Shown: positions 9,501 to 17,255 of the stretch, one piece after another
Numbering within the stretch: position 1 is the first letter of the stretch
Layout: each line of letters starts with the position of its first letter
Origin: Gallionella sp.
GTDB taxonomy: Bacteria; Pseudomonadota; Gammaproteobacteria; Burkholderiales; Gallionellaceae
Reading direction: 5' to 3'
Assembly (NCBI GenBank): GCA_030681375.1
Contig: JAUXWM010000093.1
Span: 1 to 64,000, forward strand
DNA length: 64,000 nt
Program-made: the position numbers and the translations under genes
The notes under the pieces: generated by a model
What the model was told of the DNA's origin: nothing
Seen by the model: the letters and a program-made list of their open reading frames with translations, nothing else
The model's database searches: none

Positions 9501-10343
9501 GGGAGTGATGGCGACCGTCGCGTCAATATCCGCCTGAGGCCAATCCTTACGAAACAGTGATGGATTGATGCCGCTGGTCTTGATTTGTATTTCGCTGTAG
9601 GGGAGGGCGGCGAAAGGCGTGAGTACGGCATGGAGGTCGGCCTGGCCGCCCCGGCCCAGCGCCTGGCCATCCAGCAGAAGCTGCGAGAGATTTCCCGATA
9701 CCTTTACTTCGGCACGATAGTCCGCTGTTTCAGTCTGCTGCAGGCTGGCATGGGCGGAGAGATTAAAGGGCGGTGTGTCATTCAGCGTCATGTCGGCCTG
9801 CACCTTCCCCCATTCAGGCGTCATGTTTTGCAGGCTTATCCGGTAGCGGTCGGCCAGCTTTTCCATCGCTAATTCGATGTCATTTATCGCATATTCCGCT
9901 CCATGATTTCTGAGCGCGATACGGCCTATGTTCATGTCGCGTGCGGAAAAGCTTACCGGTAAATGCAGGGTGTTTGGCAGCTTGATGGGCGCTGAGCCAG
10001 GTTTGATTTCCGTAATCAGTAACTCTTGCAGCGTCAGCCTGTTAATTTTGACATGCCGTTCGAGCAGCGCGAGGGGCGACCAGTCGAGATTTATTTCTTT
10101 CGCTTCAATGCGTATTTCGTCAGTTTGAAAGCTGAGCGCTTCAATGCGCAGCGGGCCGTACAGTGAGCCGTGAACGGTGCCCAGCGTGATGCTGTGGTTA
10201 CTCAGTTGTTCTGCCTGCCGGGCGGCCCAGCGCAGCGAAGATTCGCTGCTGCTCAGCCATCCCAGCAAGAGCGTGGCAGCCAGCAGGCCCAACAGGATGC
10301 GCAGGGCATAGAGGCCGGACTGGTTGAGGAAAGAGCGGGCCAT
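6582..10343 (-). CDS. tamB: TamB translocation and assembly module protein
   Basis: This is a 1253-residue protein with one N-terminal membrane anchor (LRILLGLLAATLLLGWL). A very long beta-rich body follows, and the C-terminal TamB/DUF490 domain covers about residues 900-1253 (GSVRVTRGSYSAYGQRLEIE, GILNFQGPLDNPSLNI, LSWLVLGHDL). TamB is a periplasm-spanning hydrophobic-groove protein working with TamA and, more generally, in phospholipid transport to the outer membrane. The length is close to that of E. coli TamB (about 1260). ATG 10343 overlaps the tamA stop (TGATG). A GTG one codon upstream is possible. Confidence 0.9.
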   Translation of the reverse strand: MARSFLNQSGLYALRILLGLLAATLLLGWLSSSESSLRWAARQAEQLSNHSITLGTVHGSLYGPLRIEALSFQTDEIRIEAKEINLDWSPLALLERHVKINRLTLQELLITEIKPGSAPIKLPNTLHLPVSFSARDMNIGRIALRNHGAEYAINDIELAMEKLADRYRISLQNMTPEWGKVQADMTLNDTPPFNLSAHASLQQTETADYRAEVKVSGNLSQLLLDGQALGRGGQADLHAVLTPFAALPYSEIQIKTSGINPSLFRKDWPQADIDATVAITPRGGNEMSGNILLRNKLAGSWNQSRSRLPLRELLTRFSGTPDQLELHALRLDLGDAGHFKGSGQLKQRRLQLHLTTTDFNPQGIQSTMRSMRLAGDIDLKVEDDSQQLAAHLRYQRYQLKLDAHHQQDVIALREASISSAASSLVLHGTLALNGPQPFQLSGILKKFNPADFGDYPSARINASLLATGKWAEKPQATLKMTVSDSHFRHQPLSAQGKLSISATRVWDSEIILKLAHNQLTVQGALGNPGDHLNFQIEADKLAMFDPQLSGQIRAKGALEGRLSALSGNFDAQLDNLSWGEDYRLTGLHASGRLDRGADGPLLMDASLQGLTSPQLSVTQVSLNAQGTRLKHTLNIRAKSHALDVETRLVGGWNDRSGWSGQVMNLLNRGRHALELKSPAKLELARQHIELNNARFDFNGADLTLHELTYEGGHIASRGEFTGLPLTYLQGIAGQDGDPGNDLTLGGNWQFTIKNSVNGQIDLWRVRGDVPLSSNPPTMLGLSRLTLNLKAVNNQLQAQLEAAGSKLGSIKAEAHSTLSARDGVWGIASSAPLRASLDMSVETLAWLPMLIDKSETLTFDGALNGSMRADGTFARPNLTGRLDGTRISVALPEQGLRFTEGHFQSQLQNQVLYLNDLAMRGGTGSLKGRGQLDFTGKSPTMQLAVQADKLEVLSRPDRYLKLSGTGDAAVSGREIHITANLKADRGLIELQSSDLPTASDDVVVITGLSRPAEQKARPYAIKLDLDMDLGENFFVKGQGLDAQLGGALKLSAANGASPISRGSVRVTRGSYSAYGQRLEIERGILNFQGPLDNPSLNILAWRKNQTVEAGVALTGTAQSPRVNLVSSPDVPDSKKLSWLVLGHDLEASDGQDFSAMQAAAGALLAGSDSISLQQKIAHAAGLEEVSIKGAGGLESSMLTLGKRLSSRAYLSYEQGLTGVGTLMKINYTLTKRLSAQAQAGTTPAVDLFYTFSFD

Positions 10344-12109
10344 CACAAGTTGAATCCCACAGAAAAATGCAGCCTTAATTTTTGCTCAAGTTGCCCGTAG
10401 GCTAGGTCGAGGTTTAGCGGGCCGACGGGACTCTTCCATCGCGCACCGCTGCCATAGCCATAAACGGGTTTCAGGCTGGATGGGGTATCTGCGGCATTGC
10501 CGCCGTCGATGAAAACGGCAATCCCCCACGCGGGGGTCAACCAATGGACGTATTCCGCGCTGGCGAGCGCTAAATAACGACCGCCGACGATCGCCAGCCC
10601 CTGTGTTACCCCCAGGCTTTGATAGGCATAACCGCGTACCGTTTGATCGCCGCCGGTGCGAAACAGGAAGTCGGATGGAATGCCGTCACGACTGCGGGCG
10701 GCCACGATGCCTAATTCGCCATGCAAGATGAGCTGATCGCGCGGGCCAAAGGGGTGAAAATACACCGCGCGACCGTGACCGCGCAGGAAATCCTGGTCTG
10801 AGAGCAGGGTACGCGCCGCTACGTCCGTTTTGAAATTGAGCAAATAGCCGCTGGACGGGTAGAGCAAATCATCAACGTCGCGCAGCGTCCAGGAATAGAA
10901 CGGACTGAGTGTGGAATTGCGGGCGCTGATCGAGCCCTGAACGCTCTGGGTTTCGATGAAATAATTGATGCCAAAGGCGTTCTCGGCCTTTTCATGCACG
11001 AATGCGCGCTTGGCGCCCATGACCAGCTTCTGGGTGACTTCACCTGAAATGTCGGTGCGCTCCATCTGGGCATTGAGGCTGTCGCGGTATCCTTGTGCGT
11101 TGGGCGGGAACTGTACATTGCCGCTTAGGGTTTGCTGTTTCTGATCGAGTTTAAGCGTGCTGCCCAGTCTCCAGGCACGATCAAGGAAATTCAGGTCACG
11201 ATGATCCAGCAGAATTCGCGGACCGGTATCGGTGCTCATGCCGATGCCCAGTCCCAGCTTCTGGGATTTGTTCTCGACCAGATCAACCTGAACGGGTACA
11301 CGGGATGGCTGTGCGGTGTTGATGCTCACGTCCGCACGCTCAAAATACGGACTATCCTGCAAGCGTGATTGAAAGTTTAGTAGTTTGATCTGTGAGTAGG
11401 GTTCGCCCGGTGTGATGGGGTTCATGCGCTCGACGAGGGTGGCGGGATAACGATCCAAGCCGCGTATGTTAAGTTCGCCAAATGTGAAGCCGGGGCCGCT
11501 GTCCAGCGTGGCCTGAAGCTCGACGCTGTTTGTCTGCGGATTGACTATGGCACGGCTGTCTGTAATCAAGGCGGTCGGGTAGCGATCGAGCAGTAGCGAC
11601 TTGAGGGCATTGCGCTTGGCGCTCTCCCAGTTATCGTGGCGAAACGCCGCGCCAGGGCGCAGGCTCCAGTCCGAGCGCATTTTATTCAGACGCGCGCGGT
11701 TTTCCTCCGAGCCGTCATTGAAGGGGCCGATGACCTGAAGGTCAATCGTCGTTACACGCACGGGCTCGCCGGGCTCGACGGTGAGTTTGATCAGGAATTT
11801 GCGATTATTGCGTTCCATTTTTGCCGTGATCAGGGGCGAATAGAAACCTTCGGTCGCGAGGAATGCGCGTATCTGTTCCGGCGCGAGACGAACCAGTCGT
11901 TGTAGCTGGGCCTCATCCATACGTTCGCTGCCGCGCCAGCGGTAGAGGTCGAGGTGTTCCTGCATCAGACTGCGCTGCTCAGACGGAATCTGAAGCTCGA
12001 TGTCATAAGTCGCAATCTGCTGAGTATCAGACGCACGTACAGGCTGGGACAGTGCGAACAAGGCCAGGCTACACAGAAAGATACGTATCGTGAGTGCTGA
12101 TGGTTTCAT
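10343..12109 (-). CDS. tamA: TamA outer-membrane assembly protein (Omp85 family)
   Basis: This 588-residue protein has a signal peptide (IRIFLCSLALFALSQPVRA) and about three POTRA domains (residues about 30-270). A 16-strand Omp85 barrel carries the L6 motif family sequence FRTGGDQTVRGYAYQSLG and ends with FSVGFNL. Its partner is TamB, encoded directly downstream with overlapping codons. The start was placed at ATG 12109 because it opens the signal peptide. The frame runs about 13 codons further upstream without a better start. Confidence 0.9.
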   Translation of the reverse strand: MKPSALTIRIFLCSLALFALSQPVRASDTQQIATYDIELQIPSEQRSLMQEHLDLYRWRGSERMDEAQLQRLVRLAPEQIRAFLATEGFYSPLITAKMERNNRKFLIKLTVEPGEPVRVTTIDLQVIGPFNDGSEENRARLNKMRSDWSLRPGAAFRHDNWESAKRNALKSLLLDRYPTALITDSRAIVNPQTNSVELQATLDSGPGFTFGELNIRGLDRYPATLVERMNPITPGEPYSQIKLLNFQSRLQDSPYFERADVSINTAQPSRVPVQVDLVENKSQKLGLGIGMSTDTGPRILLDHRDLNFLDRAWRLGSTLKLDQKQQTLSGNVQFPPNAQGYRDSLNAQMERTDISGEVTQKLVMGAKRAFVHEKAENAFGINYFIETQSVQGSISARNSTLSPFYSWTLRDVDDLLYPSSGYLLNFKTDVAARTLLSDQDFLRGHGRAVYFHPFGPRDQLILHGELGIVAARSRDGIPSDFLFRTGGDQTVRGYAYQSLGVTQGLAIVGGRYLALASAEYVHWLTPAWGIAVFIDGGNAADTPSSLKPVYGYGSGARWKSPVGPLNLDLAYGQLEQKLRLHFSVGFNL

Positions 12110-12177
12110 GGATCGCTTGTCCTTGCATGAGTTGCCAGGAAGTACCACCTTATGCGCGCTGTTTGATTAGCGCCGGA

Positions 12178-13431
12178 TTAAATCCGTTCCAGCACCGCCG
12201 CGAAAAAACCGTCCGTGGCATGCAGGTTGGGACGCAGTTCCAGATAATCGCCCATCTCCATCGGGATTTTCTGTTGTTGCAATATTTCACCGGCCGGGCG
12301 CAGCACGAAATCGGGATGTCCCGCCAGGAATGCCTCGACGATGTGCTGATTTTCTTCCGGCAGTATGCTGCAAGTCGCATAAACCAGACGACCGCCCTTC
12401 TTCAATAAACGGCTGGCCGAAGCCAGAATAGCGCTCTGTTTCTGGTTTAACTCGGTAATGCTCTGAGGCGACTGGCGGAATTTCAGGTCCGGATTGCGGC
12501 GCAACGTGCCCAGCCCGCTGCACGGCGCGTCCACCAGTACGCGGTCGATTTTACCGGACAGGCGTTTTACCTTGAGATCGTTCTCGTGCGCGATCAGCAT
12601 GGGCTGAATGTTGGAAGCCCCCGAGCGTTTCAGGCGCGGCTTGAGATTCGCCAGACGTTTTTCGGAGACATCCATCGCGTACAAACGGCCTTGCGAATTC
12701 ATCAGTGCGGAGAGCATCAGCGTTTTGCCGCCCGCTCCTGCGCAGAAATCCACCACCATGTCGTTGCGCTTGGGGGCCAGCAGAAATCCCAGCAACTGGC
12801 TTCCTTCGTCCTGCACTTCGACTTTGCCCGTCGTGAACAACTCGTCCTTGTTCAGCGGGATTTTTTCCTTGAGGCGGATACCGATTGGCGAATAAGGCGT
12901 AGCCGTCGCGTCGATGTTCTGTGCCTGCAGTTGCAGCAACACTTCCTCGCGTTTTGCGAGCAAGGTGTTGACGCGTATATCCAGCGGCGCCCCCAGTTGC
13001 ATGGCCTGCCCCAATGTGAGGATTTCTTCGTCAGAATACGATGCGCGCATCTTTTCGATCAGCCACTCGGGCAATTCGGCCTGAATCGACAGTGGCTGGC
13101 CTTCATATTGCACGCCTTTGGCCGTTGCCAGCCATTCCGCCTCATCACGCTTTAAAACAGGCTGGATTTCGCGCAGATTATAACCGCCGAACTTGACCAG
13201 ATAGGCCAGCGCCATGCGGCGCGGTGTAGCTTTGCCGTCACAGGAAGCTTCTAAAATCAGGCGGTGGCGCAATACGCCAAAGGCGGTTTCGGCGACCAGT
13301 GCGCGTTCATTCGAGCCTATGCGCTCGTTCTTGAAGAAATAGCGCAAGGTGGTGTCGGCGGGATGTTCCAGCGGCAAAATGGTGCGCAGCGCGAGGATGA
13401 CGAGGTCTAAGCGGTATTCAGTGATAAGCAT
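12178..13431 (-). CDS. RsmB/NOP-family rRNA cytosine-C5 methyltransferase
   Basis: This 417-residue enzyme has an NusB-like/N1 RNA-binding N-terminus and a Rossmann methyltransferase domain. The SAM motif is VVDFCAGAGGKTLMLSALM (about residues 235-253). The two catalytic cysteines lie in VDAPCSGLGTLRRNP and VYATCSILPEEN. Family members methylate C5 of a cytosine in 16S rRNA (RsmB: C967). The sequence resembles RsmB-like proteins, but the exact target base cannot be assigned. It follows tamA after a short spacer running away from it and may be a separate unit. Confidence 0.85.
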   Translation of the reverse strand: MLITEYRLDLVILALRTILPLEHPADTTLRYFFKNERIGSNERALVAETAFGVLRHRLILEASCDGKATPRRMALAYLVKFGGYNLREIQPVLKRDEAEWLATAKGVQYEGQPLSIQAELPEWLIEKMRASYSDEEILTLGQAMQLGAPLDIRVNTLLAKREEVLLQLQAQNIDATATPYSPIGIRLKEKIPLNKDELFTTGKVEVQDEGSQLLGFLLAPKRNDMVVDFCAGAGGKTLMLSALMNSQGRLYAMDVSEKRLANLKPRLKRSGASNIQPMLIAHENDLKVKRLSGKIDRVLVDAPCSGLGTLRRNPDLKFRQSPQSITELNQKQSAILASASRLLKKGGRLVYATCSILPEENQHIVEAFLAGHPDFVLRPAGEILQQQKIPMEMGDYLELRPNLHATDGFFAAVLERI

Positions 13432-13474
13432 GACAGGTTTCGTTTCATTATTCAGGGGCGGAGTTTAACAGAAC

Positions 13475-13525
13475 AGCTTGCAGCTTGTAGCTTGTAGCTT
13501 GCAGCTTGTAGCTTGTAGCTTGTAG
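13475..13525. repeat. Heptanucleotide tandem array, unit GCTTGTA
   Basis: There are about 7.3 copies of AGCTTGT/AGCTTGC in the 130-bp spacer upstream of the RsmB-like gene. The only variation is G/T to GC at one position. The 7-bp period matches the other arrays in this neighbourhood, but the sequence differs. Confidence 0.95.
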
Positions 13526-13537
13526 TAAGATTTTATT

Positions 13538-13558
13538 GCTACCCGCTACCCGCTACCC
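13538..13558. repeat. Heptanucleotide tandem array, unit GCTACCC
   Basis: Three perfect copies abut the stop codon of the DUF3108 gene at 13561. They lie 12 bp after the GCTTGTA array. Confidence 0.9.
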
Positions 13559-13560
13559 GC

Positions 13561-14586
13561 TTATTCGTCAGATACCCTGATGTCGGAGATCACCATTTCA
13601 CCGGCAATACTGCCATCTCTGTCAATTTGTCGTATCTTGACGGGCAGCAAACGATATTCCAGTCCCAGCCAGATATCCACTCTTTCTTCGCCGGGGGCGT
13701 GGACTTTGCGCAGCGGCAGGGCGCGAATCAGGCCAATGCCGGTTTGGAGTCGCTCTTCCTCACCAATGGCCAGTTCATAGCTTTCCAGTTTCTTGCCATT
13801 GCTGATATGCAAGGTCAGCGTGGGCTGATTCAGCGGCAATTGTGAAAATTGGTACAAAAAACTGAGTATGTCTTGCGTCTGCTCGGGCAGCACGGAATGG
13901 TTGCCGTTGGAGAAGGCCAACTTGCTGTTTTCCCAGTCGAATTGGGCGGTAATTGCCTGATTTCCTTTTGCGGTAACCCGGCTTTCGCTGAACGCATCGG
14001 GGCGCAGCCCCAGTGCGCTGACCGTGCCGCTGCTCCGTTGCGTCATCTCGAATGTCTTGAAGAAACTGGCGATGCCCGTGGTGTTTACGTCCACTTGCAG
14101 GGTGTAACCGTTATTGTCGTCGATTTCCAGTCGGTGCCGCGCTTCACCGATCGCGAAATCCGTGCCTTTGTAAACGGTGAAGGTAAGCTGTGCATGCCTG
14201 GGCAGCGGGGGAGTGTTGCGCTCAACTGCGGGCATCTCCTCAATCTCTTTTACGGGCGGTGTCTCCTCGGCCCCCTGCGTAGCGGCTTCCACGAGTGCGG
14301 TTGGCTGTTCCGTTACAGCTTCAGGCTGGCTGATGACGGGTGCGGGCGGCAGTGTGGCGGGCGGTTTGGGATGTGGCTTGGAAACGGGTTCGGGCACCGG
14401 TTTGGGCGCCGGTCGGGGTAGTGGCTCCAGTCTGGCGATGAGCGGCGGCAGCAATTTTTCAGCGGGTTCGAGTTCGATCAGCACGGGTCCGAACAGCAGT
14501 GCAGCGTGTATCAGCAGCGACAAGACAATAGCCAGTACGACTCTTACGGCAGGCTGATCTAAGTGCAACAGGCGGGTGAGGGACAT
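13561..14586 (-). CDS. DUF3108 protein with TonB-like proline-rich N-terminus
   Basis: This 341-residue protein has one membrane helix (VVLAIVLSLLIHAALLFGPV), a Pro-rich linker (PRPAPKPVPEPVSKPHPKPP, residues about 55-75) and further Pro/Glu-rich sequence to about 125. A DUF3108 domain covers about residues 130-340 (FTVYKGTDFAIGEARHRLEI). The layout of anchor, rigid PxP linker and periplasmic domain resembles TonB-type proteins. DUF3108 is a beta-rich periplasmic domain of unknown function. The gene directly follows a second DUF3108 gene, and the two share the domain pattern, so they look like paralogues. Confidence 0.75.
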   Translation of the reverse strand: MSLTRLLHLDQPAVRVVLAIVLSLLIHAALLFGPVLIELEPAEKLLPPLIARLEPLPRPAPKPVPEPVSKPHPKPPATLPPAPVISQPEAVTEQPTALVEAATQGAEETPPVKEIEEMPAVERNTPPLPRHAQLTFTVYKGTDFAIGEARHRLEIDDNNGYTLQVDVNTTGIASFFKTFEMTQRSSGTVSALGLRPDAFSESRVTAKGNQAITAQFDWENSKLAFSNGNHSVLPEQTQDILSFLYQFSQLPLNQPTLTLHISNGKKLESYELAIGEEERLQTGIGLIRALPLRKVHAPGEERVDIWLGLEYRLLPVKIRQIDRDGSIAGEMVISDIRVSDE

Positions 14587-14600
14587 GCGCAGTCAGGCGG

Positions 14601-15302
14601 TCACGGCGTGATGTGCAGCGTACTCAGTATTTGCGTGAACTGATCGCCGTTGGCGTCGGTGATGATCATCTTGCAGGGCAGGTTGTGTTTTTGTGTGGAC
14701 AACCAGATTTCAGTGCGATTTTCGCCCGGTTTCCCCTGGCTATCGAGATACAGGCTGTCGAACTGCCCAGCCGGAGTATCGATTTTTTGCCGGGGGCCGA
14801 TTGCGTAGTGATAGTTGTCCAGCTTGCTGCCGTTAGTCATGGCGAAACTTAACGTGCTGTTAGCCTCAAGCTGAAGAAACATGAATTGATACATGGCGCT
14901 CAGTCTGTCCTGAGTGCCGTCTGGCAGGGTGAGTGGCGTGCGTTGTGCCTGATGTATCAGCTTGATTTTTTCTGCTGCCCAGTCGAATTCAGCCTGACTG
15001 TTCTTTTCAGGGTTGTCTTCACGTTTGTACACGAAGTGTTGCGGGCGCAGCCCCTGTTTGTCGATTAGTCCGCTGCTGCTGAGGTGAGTCTTCCCAGGTT
15101 TGAATACGGCCAGCAAACCGAGTGGCGTGGTGGTGCTGCTCAGCGTGTAGCGATCTTTGGTGCGGGTATAGGTTTCGTCTATCTGGCCGATTTTCATGCC
15201 GCGACTGAATACTTCGTAGCTCGCTTGCACCCTGTCAGGTGGCGCGGCATAGACCGGGGTGGACAGCATCAGCCACGCCAGGGTTTGCAAAATCCACTTC
15301 AT
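14601..15302 (-). CDS. Periplasmic DUF3108 protein
   Basis: This 233-residue protein has a signal peptide (ILQTLAWLMLSTPVYA) followed by a single DUF3108 domain (ASYEVFSRGMKIGQIDETYT, DRLSAMYQFMFLQL, GENRTEIWLSTQKHNLPCK). It overlaps no neighbour. It starts 2 bp after the purN stop, so it is almost certainly cotranscribed with purN. Its function is unknown. A purN-DUF3108-DUF3108 arrangement is common in betaproteobacteria, but no metabolic link is established. Confidence 0.75.
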   Translation of the reverse strand: MKWILQTLAWLMLSTPVYAAPPDRVQASYEVFSRGMKIGQIDETYTRTKDRYTLSSTTTPLGLLAVFKPGKTHLSSSGLIDKQGLRPQHFVYKREDNPEKNSQAEFDWAAEKIKLIHQAQRTPLTLPDGTQDRLSAMYQFMFLQLEANSTLSFAMTNGSKLDNYHYAIGPRQKIDTPAGQFDSLYLDSQGKPGENRTEIWLSTQKHNLPCKMIITDANGDQFTQILSTLHITP

Positions 15303-15304
15303 AT

Positions 15305-15943
15305 TTACTCCAGTGCGGGTGAAATCAAGGCCGGGCCGGCCTGATTGCGACTGCGGTTTACGACCTTGCCGTCTTCGCTTAGTTCAATTTGGCCGGCGCA
15401 CAGCCAGCGTACAGCTTGCGGAAAGACAAGGTGCTCTTCATGTAATACACGGGCGGACAAGGTGTGCTCGGTGTCGTCTGCCAGTACGGGGATGGCGGCC
15501 TGGATGATGATGGGGCCATGGTCGAGGTCGGGCGTGACGAAATGCACAGTGCAGCCGTGAATCTTCACGCCGTCCTGTAGTGCGCGCGCATGCGTATGTA
15601 GTCCGGTATAGGACGGCAGCAGCGAAGGATGAATATTGATCAATCGGCCTTGATAATGCGTCACGAAATGGCTGGTCAGGATGCGCATGAATCCTGCAAG
15701 GATCACAAAATCGGGCTGAAAACTGTCCACAACCTGCGCCAGCGCGGCATCGAAACTGTCGCGGTCGGGATGATCGCGATGTGCCACCACCGCCGTCGGA
15801 ATACCGTGCGCCTGTGCAAAAGCCAGTCCCCCCGCATCAGCGCGATTGCTGATCACCGCCGCGATGCGATAGTTGGCGTTAGCAGTCAGCAGCGCCTGCA
15901 TATTGCTGCCGCGTCCGGAGATGAGAATGACGATGTTTTTCAT
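15305..15943 (-). CDS. purN: Phosphoribosylglycinamide formyltransferase
   Basis: This 212-residue enzyme transfers a formyl group from 10-formyl-THF to GAR in purine synthesis. Visible motifs are the N-terminal IVILISGRGSNMQALL, the catalytic Asn-His-Asp set (INIHPSLLPSYTGLHTHARA and VHFVTPDLDHGPIIIQA) and normal length. It lies downstream of purM in the same direction. The spacer between them is occupied by heptanucleotide repeats, 18-104 bp upstream of its ATG. Confidence 0.93.
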   Translation of the reverse strand: MKNIVILISGRGSNMQALLTANANYRIAAVISNRADAGGLAFAQAHGIPTAVVAHRDHPDRDSFDAALAQVVDSFQPDFVILAGFMRILTSHFVTHYQGRLINIHPSLLPSYTGLHTHARALQDGVKIHGCTVHFVTPDLDHGPIIIQAAIPVLADDTEHTLSARVLHEEHLVFPQAVRWLCAGQIELSEDGKVVNRSRNQAGPALISPALE

Positions 15944-15960
15944 GGGAATAAGGCGGGAAG

Positions 15961-16047
15961 TGGTGAGTGGTGAGTGGTGAGTGGTGAGTGGTGAGTGGTG
16001 AGTGGTGAGTGGTGAGTGGTGAGTGGTGAGTGGTGAGTGGTGAGTGG
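15961..16047. repeat. Heptanucleotide tandem array, unit TGGTGAG, about 12 copies
   Basis: This is 87 bp of perfect TGGTGAG repeats in the purM-purN spacer, transcribed with the genes on the minus strand as CTCACCA. Perfect identity points to recent expansion and probable copy-number variation between strains. Confidence 0.97.
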
Positions 16048-16100
16048 AATGGCTCGGCCTCAGCAGAAAGTGGGGGGTGTTTCCCCACTATCTACTTACT

Positions 16101-16121
16101 ACTAACCACTAACCACTTACC
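16101..16121. repeat. Short heptanucleotide array, unit ACTAACC
   Basis: Three copies (the last is ACTTACC) lie just before the purM stop codon at 16126. It is another 7-bp period with a different unit sequence in the same spacer. Confidence 0.85.
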
Positions 16122-16125
16122 TTGT

Positions 16126-17193
16126 TCATTTTACCTGCGTCTGATGCTCATCACCGTTCCTTGCACGTATCACGCCTATTTTCGTGACGGTTTCGCCCGC
16201 TGCCTGTAGCTGGCTGATTGCGGCATCCGCATCTGTCGCCGCAACGATGACTACCATGCCGATACCGCAGTTGAAGGTGCGATACATTTCCTGTTCAGCC
16301 ACGCCGCCTTGTTCGCGCAGCCAATGGAACAATTTGGGCATCTGCCATGAGGTGCTGTCGATATCGGCAACCACGTTTTCCGGCAGCACGCGCGGCACGT
16401 TTTCGGTGATGCCGCCGCCGGTGATGTGTGCCATGCCTTTGATGGTGAGGCTTTGCATCAATGCCAGCAGGGGTTTCACGTAGATGCGGGTAGGCGCCAT
16501 GATGATGTCGCTCAGGGTGCGTTCACCGTCGAATCGGGCGGAAAGATCAGGTTTGCTGCGTTCGATGATCTTGCGCACCAGCGAGTAGCCGTTGGAATGC
16601 GCGCCGTTTGAGGCCATGCCCAGCACCACGTCGCTGGGCTGGATGTCGCTGCCGGTGATGATGTTGGCTTTTTCCACCACGCCGACGGCAAAACCGGCCA
16701 GATCGTATTCGCCGACCGGGTACATGCCGGGCATCTCGGCTGTCTCGCCGCCAATCAATGCACAGCCCGCCTGTTCGCAGCCATGGGCAATGCCCTTGAT
16801 GACTTCGGTTGCCGCAGGCACATCCAGCTTGCCGCAGGCAAAATAATCGAGGAAGAACAGTGGCTCTGCGCCCTGTACCAGGATGTCGTTGACGCTCATG
16901 CCGACCAGATCGATGCCGACGGTGTTATGGATGTTCAGCTCAAAGGCCAATTTCAGCTTGGTGCCGACGCCATCGGTGCCGGATACCAGTACGGGCTCTT
17001 TGTATTTTTTGGAGATTTCCACCAGTCCACCGAAGCCGCCGATGCCGGAAAGCACTTCCGGGCGCATGGTGCGCTTGGCATAGGGCTTGATGTTTTCGAC
17101 CAACTGGTCGCCTGCATCGATGTCTACACCGGCGTCCCGATAGGAAAGTCCTGCGCTTTGCGCGGCGGAAGAAGTGTTATTTGGCTGGTTCAA
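16126..17193 (-). CDS. purM: Phosphoribosylformylglycinamidine cyclo-ligase
   Basis: This 355-residue AIR synthetase performs the ATP-dependent closure of FGAM to AIR. Family motifs include [40 protein letters not shown] and [16 protein letters not shown]. The apparent start is a TTG codon at 17191-17193. No ATG lies between it and the conserved N-terminus, so the unusual start is preferred. It is divergent from the AI-2E-family gene, with about 60 bp between them. Confidence 0.93.
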   Translation of the reverse strand: MNQPNNTSSAAQSAGLSYRDAGVDIDAGDQLVENIKPYAKRTMRPEVLSGIGGFGGLVEISKKYKEPVLVSGTDGVGTKLKLAFELNIHNTVGIDLVGMSVNDILVQGAEPLFFLDYFACGKLDVPAATEVIKGIAHGCEQAGCALIGGETAEMPGMYPVGEYDLAGFAVGVVEKANIITGSDIQPSDVVLGMASNGAHSNGYSLVRKIIERSKPDLSARFDGERTLSDIIMAPTRIYVKPLLALMQSLTIKGMAHITGGGITENVPRVLPENVVADIDSTSWQMPKLFHWLREQGGVAEQEMYRTFNCGIGMVVIVAATDADAAISQLQAAGETVTKIGVIRARNGDEHQTQVK

Positions 17194-17255
17194 GTTGAGT
17201 TCTCGCTTTCTTCAGGATAAAGTGCTGGACAATTTTGTCGCGAATTTTACCTTAA

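Noticed and set aside
15961..16047. The repeat array as a CRISPR
   Set aside because: The 7-bp units are contiguous, with no spacers, and no cas genes are present in the window.
15879..16088. Minus-strand frame with a repeated SPLTTHH peptide
   Set aside because: The peptide is simply the 7-bp repeat read in three phases. It overlaps the purN start and has no ribosome site.
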